Below, one piece after another: positions 14,849 through 19,813 of a DNA stretch of 19,813 bases. Numbering within the stretch: the first letter of the stretch is position 1; each line of letters begins with the position of its first letter. The translations under genes and the position numbers were made by a program. The DNA comes from CAYOVG01 sp964407285 (GTDB lineage Bacteria; Desulfobacterota; Syntrophobacteria; Syntrophobacterales; Syntrophobacteraceae). The notes under the pieces were generated by a model. It had not been told where the DNA came from. It searched no databases and was given only the letters and a program-made list of their open reading frames with translations. Location: contig CAYOVG010000092.1 in NCBI GenBank assembly GCA_964407285.1, positions 1-19,813 on the forward strand, written 5' to 3'.

Positions 14849-15442
14849 TCAGTAGTCGATGCCCGGTTGCGGCTCGATCTCCTTCCTGTACGCATGTTTG
14901 ATCTCGACCACCTCGCTGACGGTATCCGCCAGTTCGACCAACTCGGGGTGTGCGTCGCGGCCCGTCAGGACGATGTGCATGGAGGGCGGCTTGCCGCGGA
15001 CCAGGTCCAGCACCTGTTCCAGGTCGAGCAGTTTCAGCTTGAGGGCGTTGTTTACCTCGTCGAGGATTAAGAGATCGTACGCACCGGATTCGATCTTCTC
15101 CGCAGCGATGCGGAGCGCCTGTTGGGCGGCTTCCCGGTGCATCGAGTGGGGGAACGGGTTGCCCTGTATTCCGCAAAACCCCATGCCCGCGGGGATGAGT
15201 TCGATGCTGCAGTCGAGCTTTCCGATGCCGTCCCATTCCCCGGTATAGAGGTCCCCTTTCATGAACTGAATCATCGACACCCTCATGCCGTGGCCGCACG
15301 ACCTTACGGCCATGCCCACGGCCGACGATGTCTTGCCCTTGCCGTTGCCGGTGATGACCACCACCAGCCCCACCCTCTTCTTGGGATCCAACCGGGTGAG
15401 CGGCAAATCCGGGTGCAGTCTTTCAACTTTATTGGTTTCCAT
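14849..15442 (-). CDS. cobO: cob(I)yrinic acid a,c-diamide adenosyltransferase (CobO/BtuR type)
   Basis: A 197-residue cytoplasmic enzyme that transfers the adenosyl group of ATP to reduced corrinoid, making adenosylcobalamin. Walker A is TGNGKGKTSS (31-40). Further family marks are RVSMIQFMKG, the Walker B-like YDLLILDEVNNAL and VLTGRDAHPELVELADTVSEV, with the usual acidic/basic end near IKHAYRKEIEPQPGIDY. Its length is normal for BtuR/CobA/CobO. The ATG at 15442 sits 7 bases after AGGAGG (15450-15455), while a GTG two codons earlier would be too close. No cobalamin riboswitch was found upstream; a heptamer array abuts the ribosome site instead. Confidence 0.93.
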   Translation of the reverse strand: METNKVERLHPDLPLTRLDPKKRVGLVVVITGNGKGKTSSAVGMAVRSCGHGMRVSMIQFMKGDLYTGEWDGIGKLDCSIELIPAGMGFCGIQGNPFPHSMHREAAQQALRIAAEKIESGAYDLLILDEVNNALKLKLLDLEQVLDLVRGKPPSMHIVLTGRDAHPELVELADTVSEVVEIKHAYRKEIEPQPGIDY

Positions 15443-15456
15443 AGCCACACCTCCTC

Positions 15457-15542
15457 GGGTTGTCTTCGGGTTGCGGGTTGCGGGTTGCGGGTTGCGGGTT
15501 ACGGGTTACGGGTTGCGAGTTATGGGTTGTGGGTTGCGGGTT
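15457..15542 (+). repeat. heptamer tandem array (GGGTTGC/GGGTTAC)
   Basis: From 15468 there are ten consecutive 7-base units: four GGGTTGC, two GGGTTAC, GGGTTGC, GAGTTAT, GGGTTGT, GGGTTGC, then a partial GGGTT. One outlying GGGTTGT is at 15457-15463. The array begins one base past the AGGAGG of the cobO ribosome site, so it is the untranslated leader or promoter of that gene. A decayed relative is at 10190-10285 in the opposite orientation. Confidence 0.85.
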
Positions 15543-16021
15543 CATGCCGCTACGTAGCTTCAAGCCCGTGGGTTTCGTTCCCGCCAACCGTAATCCGGCC
15601 TCTTCCCTCGCTCGTCGCCGGACACCATCGCTCGAGATCCCGCGTTGCCGACATCTGCCCGGCAACGCTGCCGACGGCCCCGCCATTACGGAATGTGAGC
15701 CGGCCCGTCGAACCGATTCGCTGCATAAATGGGAACTCTCACTCGTCGTCTACAGCTTAAATATAAGCACCGGGTAATACAGGTCATCACCGGATACAGC
15801 TAAACGTTGGAGGAAGCATTACTCAATTCCACTCGTGGAGGAGGAAGGAAACAGGAATGCAGGTTTGATGCCCTTCGCGTCTATTTGGATAAGGGATTCG
15901 AATTTTCATACGAATGTAACGTCGAAGAAACGAAAGAGACCGGGCGCCCTGTTAAGATAGCCTCCAAATCAAAGGTGATCGCCCAGAGTTCCATTGGTTT
16001 TCACTAAAACAAGGGTTGAAG
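15543..16021. other. ~480-base intergenic region between cobO and the hydrolase gene
   Basis: No secure gene. An 8-bp hairpin, CGTTGCCG (15643-15650) with CGGCAACG (15660-15667), is present, plus a small GCTTAAATATAAGC palindrome in an AT-rich patch near 15757-15770. A 66-codon frame starting TTG at 15807 and ending at 16007 just before the hydrolase lacks a usable ribosome site and recognisable motifs. It could be a small leader protein, but I do not call it. Confidence 0.4.
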
Positions 16022-16975
16022 GTGAAAGTCTTACTTCGGAGCGGCTTGTGTCTTGGGCTGCTTTTTGCCCTGGCATTGCTGCCGGGGCCCGTGATCGATC
16101 TGCCGGCCGAGATGGGTCGTGTGGACCTCCCCTCCGATCTGTCGACGCTGGAAGATTACATTGCAGCCGGGGAGGCCGGGTACCCGAATCTAACGGCAGG
16201 CGCGGAAAAGACGATTGCCTGGAACCAGGGGAAACGCGAGAGGACCCATTTGGCGCTGGTCTATGTTCATGGTTTCGGCGCGGGCAGGCGGGAGATCTCT
16301 CCCGTGGTGGAACAGGTTGGCGAGGGCGTCGGGGCTAACGTATTCTTCACGCGACTGAAGGGGCATGGTCTCGGGCCCGATGGTTTCAAGGGGATCGGAG
16401 TCACGGACTGGGTTCAGGACCTATCTGAAGCCGTTGCCGTGGGTCAAGCCATGGCGAACCGGGTGATTGTCGTCGCGACTTCCACCGGGGCGGCCCTGGC
16501 GGTGTGGGCGGCAAGCAGGGGAGCGAACATAGACGGCTTGATTCTTGTCTCTCCGAATTTCTATCCTGCCGATCGAAGGGCGGCTCTTATCACCTGGCCG
16601 TGGGGACGCCTTTGGGTTCGCATCTTCGTGGGGAAGTACCGGGAGTTCACTCCCGTTTCCGAACTGCAGAGACGCTACTGGACTTGCAGGCAGCACACCG
16701 ACGGTCTGTTCGCCATGATGGGTGCGGTTCTTCTGGCGCGATCCGCCGATCTTTCCAGGCTCGTCCAGCCCACCCTCATCCTTTACACGGATATGGACGA
16801 CGTGATATCCCTTCCCGAGATGAGAAAGGCCTTCGACCGAATCGGCTCCGAGAACAAGAAGATGCGCCGCATCGCCGACGGTTGTCACCATGTGCTCGCC
16901 GGCGCGGCGACCTGTCCCCGGACGGTGGATGAAACGGCGCGCATCATGGTTGATTTCATCTCCGCGCACTGGTAG
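16022..16975 (+). CDS. exported or membrane-anchored alpha/beta hydrolase
   Basis: About 317 residues. The N-terminus, KVLLRSGLCLGLLFALALLPG, is a signal peptide or anchor, placing the enzyme outside the cytoplasm or on the membrane. The hydrolase fold shows the oxyanion segment YVHGFGAGR (81-89), nucleophile Ser154 in VATSTGAALA, an Asp in LYTDMDDVIS (about 257-260) and His290 in DGCHHVLAG. The nucleophile elbow is A-T-S-T-G instead of the usual GxSxG, a change tolerated in serine-aminopeptidase-like relatives. Substrate unknown; lipase or esterase activity is plausible. The GTG at 16022 has AAGGG 6 bases upstream; the TTG at 16016 lies directly on it and is less likely. Confidence 0.85.
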   Translation: MKVLLRSGLCLGLLFALALLPGPVIDLPAEMGRVDLPSDLSTLEDYIAAGEAGYPNLTAGAEKTIAWNQGKRERTHLALVYVHGFGAGRREISPVVEQVGEGVGANVFFTRLKGHGLGPDGFKGIGVTDWVQDLSEAVAVGQAMANRVIVVATSTGAALAVWAASRGANIDGLILVSPNFYPADRRAALITWPWGRLWVRIFVGKYREFTPVSELQRRYWTCRQHTDGLFAMMGAVLLARSADLSRLVQPTLILYTDMDDVISLPEMRKAFDRIGSENKKMRRIADGCHHVLAGAATCPRTVDETARIMVDFISAHW

Positions 16976-17017
16976 CCTCGAACCGGCTCCGTCCCTCGCT
17001 GCAACAAATCCTTCGCG

Positions 17018-17704
17018 TTACAGGAATACTCCGCTGCAGATATAGTAGCCCAGTCCTATGGTGAAGACGAAGTCGCCGTAGATGGCGTGCTCGACGTTGG
17101 AAAGCCATGGAGAGCCGTCCTTCGCGTAGGTGTGGGCAAAAAAGAGCCCGCCGAACAACGTCAGGACGATCGCAACAGGATTCCGGTAAATGATGTGCGC
17201 ATAGGAGAACACCAGCGCACTGGCGGCGATCATGGCCCAATCGCTTCCAAACAGATCCCGGTATCGTCTGAAGACGAACACACGATAGATGATCCCCTGT
17301 GGAATCACGGAAAGAACAGGGTAGAGCCAGACGAAAAGCAGCCACACTAAAGGATTATTGCGAGGAAACGCGAAGAGTTTCCCTGGTTCGAAACATACGG
17401 CGTAGAGTATGAGCAAGACAGCCCAAAACGCAAACCTCGCCAGGGCTGCCCGGACCCTCTCCTTACCCGGATGAGCTCCCAGGAAATCCTGCAACGAAAG
17501 AGATCCGTCACGTTTCAATATCCAGACGCAACAGGCGGCAAAACCCCAGACGACGGGAAAAGGATGGATCAAAAACGGCCGGTAGGCCATGTAAACGGTC
17601 GGCAGAATGATGAACAGGACGGTGAATTCCAACAGCAGTAACGCCTGCCTCGATCTCTCTCGAGTCGATCTGTCCGCCTGTCCGTCCAGGAACAGAATCC
17701 TCAC
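17018..17704 (-). CDS. CPBP/CAAX-protease-like integral membrane protein with altered motif
   Basis: About 228 residues with some six hydrophobic segments (roughly 22-42, 48-63, 88-105, 118-137, 157-172, 178-192, and near 212-224). The order of motifs fits the CPBP (Abi) family. The first motif, normally EExxxR, is here Q136-G137-I-I-Y-R141, so both acidic residues are missing. The second is FSYAH (166-170), intact, and the third is HAIYGD (206-211). The loss of the glutamates suggests a non-proteolytic role or a divergent active site. The GTG at 17704 was chosen because a perfect AGGAGG lies 6 bases upstream. The gene converges on the hydrolase with a 42-base gap. Confidence 0.75.
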   Translation of the reverse strand: MRILFLDGQADRSTRERSRQALLLLEFTVLFIILPTVYMAYRPFLIHPFPVVWGFAACCVWILKRDGSLSLQDFLGAHPGKERVRAALARFAFWAVLLILYAVCFEPGKLFAFPRNNPLVWLLFVWLYPVLSVIPQGIIYRVFVFRRYRDLFGSDWAMIAASALVFSYAHIIYRNPVAIVLTLFGGLFFAHTYAKDGSPWLSNVEHAIYGDFVFTIGLGYYICSGVFL

Positions 17705-18327
17705 CCTCCACCTCCTCGAATCCAACCAGGATAATTCAACCGAGTCTGCGCTCGAAAGGGGCGCGGGAGCACTTCGGCCGGTATTGAGAGAGCCGAAAGC
17801 GCGGTGATGAAACCGGTAAGACACAGACCCGCAACCAACTCGTCACATCACTGTAACGACGACGACAAATTTTGTAAACCTGAAAGTCGTCAACTCAATG
17901 GGTTGCAGTGCGCGGATGCCGCGGCAGCCAACATCCGCCGGCATGGATTTGGATCGCGGCTCGGGCCGCAAGCCCCGAATCCACGGCAAACATTGGGTGG
18001 ATGCGTGCAATGGCCGCATTCACGGCGTCAACAAAGGGAGAAAGGGGAAAGGCTCAAAGACCAAGGATCATGAGCGCGGGAGCGGACCTCGGGAACGGGC
18101 CGGCCGATTACAGCATGGAGAGGGGCAAGGAATACATCCGGACGACAGGAAGTCTCTTTTTCCTTCATCGCTCTTTCATCAAGGGGCTGACCAAACCGGG
18201 TATCGCGGCCGGCGGCGGCGTGGACCAGGGGGAAATCATCCCTGATGCACATCCGTGGTCTTGATTGATGGGGGCCGGAAACGGTATTGTAAGTTCGGAT
18301 ATAGTTCTATAAAGGAGTGAATGCGCC
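17705..18327. other. 623-base region between the CPBP-like gene and the radical-SAM gene
   Basis: It is mostly without recognisable genes. The - strand has a TTGACG (complement of 17888-17893) that could be a -35 box for the CPBP-like gene, but no good -10 follows at 16-18 bases. Several overlapping frames on the + strand (from 17804, 17898 and 17908) disagree with each other and have no motif. The frame ending at 18264 is discussed separately as a possible small gene. Confidence 0.4.
18070..18264 (+). CDS. possible small protein of unknown function (64 residues)
   Basis: An ATG at 18070 opens a 64-codon frame whose third positions are mostly G or C, as in the neighbouring genes, which hints at real coding. 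The product has no signal peptide or recognisable motif (central part: MERGKEYIRTTGSLFF). The AAGGA before the ATG is too close (2 bases) for a standard site. It ends 63 bases before the radical-SAM gene. It may be spurious. Confidence 0.25.
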   Translation: MSAGADLGNGPADYSMERGKEYIRTTGSLFFLHRSFIKGLTKPGIAAGGGVDQGEIIPDAHPWS

Positions 18328-19485
18328 ATGGCGACACGTGATGTCAAATTCTTCGAGCAAGGCCCCATTCGCCCGCCGAGCGAGGCGAGCAGCCTTCTGC
18401 TGCGGTTTACGCGCAACTGTCCGTGGAATCGATGCACCTTCTGCCCCGTCTACAAGGGGCAGAAGTTCAGCCGCAGATCTCTTGCCGAAATCCGAAGCGA
18501 CATAGACGCGGTACGCGATATCACGGAGGACCTGCGCGTTCTCTCCCGGTCCATGGGGCATGACGGCGCTTTCACGAGGGAAGTGCTCTACCGGGTGATG
18601 ACCGACCCCCGCAACGACGCATGCCGCCGCCACGTGGCGTCCTGGCTCGTCCACGGGACCGGGAGCGTCTTCATCCAGGACGCCAACAGCCTCTTGATGC
18701 GCACCGAGGACCTGGCGGCGGCTCTTCGCTATTTAAGAGAACGGGTGCCCGGCATTCGCCGTATCACCTCCTACGGGAGGAGCGGCACGATCGCCCGCAA
18801 GAGTTTGGAGGAGATGAAGGAACTGCGGGCGGCGGGACTCGACCGTATCCACATCGGCCTGGAGAGCGGGTCCGACAAAGTGCTGGAGTTCGTCCGCAAG
18901 GGATGCGCGGCGGCGGAACACATAGACGCGGGCCGGAAGGTGATCGAGGCCGGAATCACCCTTTCCGAATACGTCATGCCGGGCCTGGGGGGCGTGGACC
19001 TCTCGGAGGAGCACGCTATCGAAACCGCCAGGGTGCTCAACGCCATAGATCCGCATTTTATCAGGCTTCGCAGCACCCGCGCGCCGTCGCGAGCCCCGCT
19101 CAGCGAAGACATGGCCTCCGGGCGGTTCCGCCTTCTTTCCGACGACGACACCGTGCGCGAAATCCGCCTGTTCATTCAGACCCTTTCCGGCATACGCAGT
19201 ACGCTCACGTCCGACCACATCATGAACCTTCTTGAAGAAGTCGCCGGTAAGCTGCCGGAAGACAAAGAGGCGATGCTCGCCGTGATCGACCGCTACCTGG
19301 CGCTGCCGGAGGAGGAGAGGCTCCTGTTCCGACTGGGACGGCGTGGAGGGGCCTTGAGAACGCTGGAGGATGTGAATGATCCGGTGATGCGGCAGCGGCT
19401 GCGGCTTGCCATGAGCGACCTGGCGACTCAGACGGGAGACGACGTGGAGCAGATCATTACGGAGTTAGGTGATCAGTATATCTAA
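18328..19485 (+). CDS. radical-SAM protein with CX4CX2C cluster motif
   Basis: 385 residues, cytoplasmic. The [4Fe-4S]/SAM motif is CPWNRCTFC with Cys31, Cys36 and Cys39. The spacing is one residue longer than the common CX3CX2C, and the Trp-Asn-Arg filling is characteristic of a poorly studied clade. Further radical-SAM core features are IQDANSLLMR, ITSYGRSGTIARKS and the GLDRIHIGLESGSDKVLEFVRKG segment (Elp3/MiaB-like class), then EYVMPGLGG. The C-terminal ~100 residues are helical, without another Cys cluster. The reaction is unknown. The ATG at 18328 has AAAGGAG about 10 bases upstream. There is no partner gene in the window. Confidence 0.88.
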   Translation: MATRDVKFFEQGPIRPPSEASSLLLRFTRNCPWNRCTFCPVYKGQKFSRRSLAEIRSDIDAVRDITEDLRVLSRSMGHDGAFTREVLYRVMTDPRNDACRRHVASWLVHGTGSVFIQDANSLLMRTEDLAAALRYLRERVPGIRRITSYGRSGTIARKSLEEMKELRAAGLDRIHIGLESGSDKVLEFVRKGCAAAEHIDAGRKVIEAGITLSEYVMPGLGGVDLSEEHAIETARVLNAIDPHFIRLRSTRAPSRAPLSEDMASGRFRLLSDDDTVREIRLFIQTLSGIRSTLTSDHIMNLLEEVAGKLPEDKEAMLAVIDRYLALPEEERLLFRLGRRGGALRTLEDVNDPVMRQRLRLAMSDLATQTGDDVEQIITELGDQYI

Positions 19486-19496
19486 AGCATATGCTT
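19485..19496. repeat. 12-bp palindrome at the 3' end of the radical-SAM gene
   Basis: AAGCATATGCTT is a perfect palindrome whose first base is the last base of the stop codon. It marks the switch from GC-rich to AT-rich sequence. It could be a binding site or part of a recombination junction; it is too short to be a terminator. Confidence 0.35.
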
Positions 19497-19555
19497 AAAA
19501 ATATGGGCTCAATGTCTAGAGATATTAGTTTTACTAGAAATGCCTAGGAGTTATC

Positions 19556-19744
19556 ATGTCAGTTCACATTTCGCATATGAAAATTGTAAACTTTCGTTGT
19601 TTAGCTGATGTATCCATACCGACTAATTCTATAAACGTTTTATTTGGCCCAAATGGAGCAGGAAAATCCTCCTTCCTTGACACTTTGTGGTTTGTACGTG
19701 ATTGTGCCATCCGCAGTGTGGATCTTGCCTCTCAATGGCGTTGA
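19556..19744 (+). pseudogene. 5' fragment of an AAA (RecF/SMC-like) ATPase gene
   Basis: Only 62 codons remain. They begin SVHISHMKIVNFRCLADVS, then a Walker A GPNGAGKSS (31-39), then SFLDTLWFVRDCAIRSVDLAS. This is the start of the AAA_15/AAA_21 type of ATPase, usually 350-450 residues and often part of defence or toxin-like modules. The frame stops at TGA inside CAATGGCGTTGACTTAAG, which is repeated 27 bases later, so the gene was probably cut by an insertion. Base composition is clearly AT-richer than upstream. AGGAG lies 7 bases before the ATG. The rest of the gene may resume beyond the window. Confidence 0.65.
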
Positions 19745-19777
19745 CTTAAGCATGCTCCACAATGGCGTTGACTTAAG
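19733..19777. repeat. 18-bp direct repeat, period 27, at the ATPase breakpoint
   Basis: CAATGGCGTTGACTTAAG occurs at 19733-19750 and again at 19760-19777 with nine bases between. The first copy contains the premature stop of the ATPase fragment. Such a repeat at a coding breakpoint suggests the end of an insertion sequence or tandem insertion ends, but the transposase would lie outside the window and no family can be named. Confidence 0.55.
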
Positions 19778-19813
19778 GTAAAGGTCATTTTCGGCCCCAC
19801 TTGCCGTAGCTGC

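Noticed and set aside
15457..15542. CRISPR array or telomere-like sequence
   Set aside because: The units are only 7 bases, contiguous and without spacers; this is a simple tandem repeat.
15443..15800. cobalamin riboswitch upstream of cobO
   Set aside because: Looked for the conserved B12-box and the CCGCCACTG-like core on both strands; only weak resemblance near 15680-15700 in the wrong orientation, and the leader is the heptamer array.
15807..16007. 66-codon frame starting TTG before the hydrolase
   Set aside because: No usable ribosome site, AT-rich third positions and no motif; kept only as a remark on the intergenic region.
17804..18245. overlapping frames of 89-115 codons with a PRIHGK-like phrase resembling tails of parallel beta-helix proteins
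   Set aside because: The phrase is too short, the frames conflict, and no ribosome site or longer similarity exists.

Overview
The window is high-GC bacterial DNA with long open frames and mostly strong AGGAGG-type ribosome sites. Gene content points to an anaerobic, environmentally versatile deltaproteobacterium-like organism (Desulfobacterota, perhaps near Syntrophobacter). The pointers are many orphan PAS/GAF histidine kinases, a sigma-54 enhancer-binding regulator, a SlyD with a Cys tail, a corrinoid adenosyltransferase, an acyl-CoA dehydrogenase and a radical-SAM protein. The taxonomic guess is inference from gene families and style, not a search result.

Layout. 1-819: 3' part of a PAS/coiled-coil/LuxR-HTH regulator, closed by a 19-bp hairpin. 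1037-1510 (-): SlyD-type prolyl isomerase. 2034-2528 (+): a small unknown protein made of two tandem copies of a ~50-residue module. 2977-4005 (+): MDR-family oxidoreductase lacking the structural-zinc cysteines. 4116-13528 (+): a 9.4-kb signalling block. It holds a stand-alone receiver, an NtrC-type sigma-54 activator broken by one in-frame TAG, a small receiver-like protein, a REC-GAF-histidine kinase with a Cys-rich GAF, a membrane HisKA_2 kinase, a scrap of a chemotaxis receptor among repeats, and a large REC-GAF-GAF-HisKA-HATPase-REC hybrid kinase. 13510-15442 (-): acyl-CoA dehydrogenase and cob(I)alamin adenosyltransferase, separated by a 15-bp hairpin. 16022-16975 (+): exported or membrane-anchored alpha/beta hydrolase. 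17018-17704 (-): CPBP-like membrane protein with an altered catalytic motif. 18328-19485 (+): radical-SAM protein. 19556-19744: start of an AAA ATPase cut short next to an 18-bp direct repeat, in AT-richer DNA.

How the genes may work together. The signalling block contains sensors and receivers but only one DNA-binding output, the sigma-54 activator. A very good sigma-54 promoter match (6138-6153) lies just after that activator's gene and upstream of the receiver-like/kinase genes, suggesting it drives them. The activator's reading frame is otherwise intact, so the TAG is a recent lesion, a sequencing error or a recoded codon. The remaining genes look like independent transcription units.

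Repeats. The non-coding stretches at 9870-10783 and 15443-16021 carry dispersed elements: heptamer GGGTTGC/GGGTTAC arrays, two oppositely oriented REP-like palindromes, and a 21-bp tandem repeat. No tRNA, rRNA, CRISPR array or complete transposase gene was seen.
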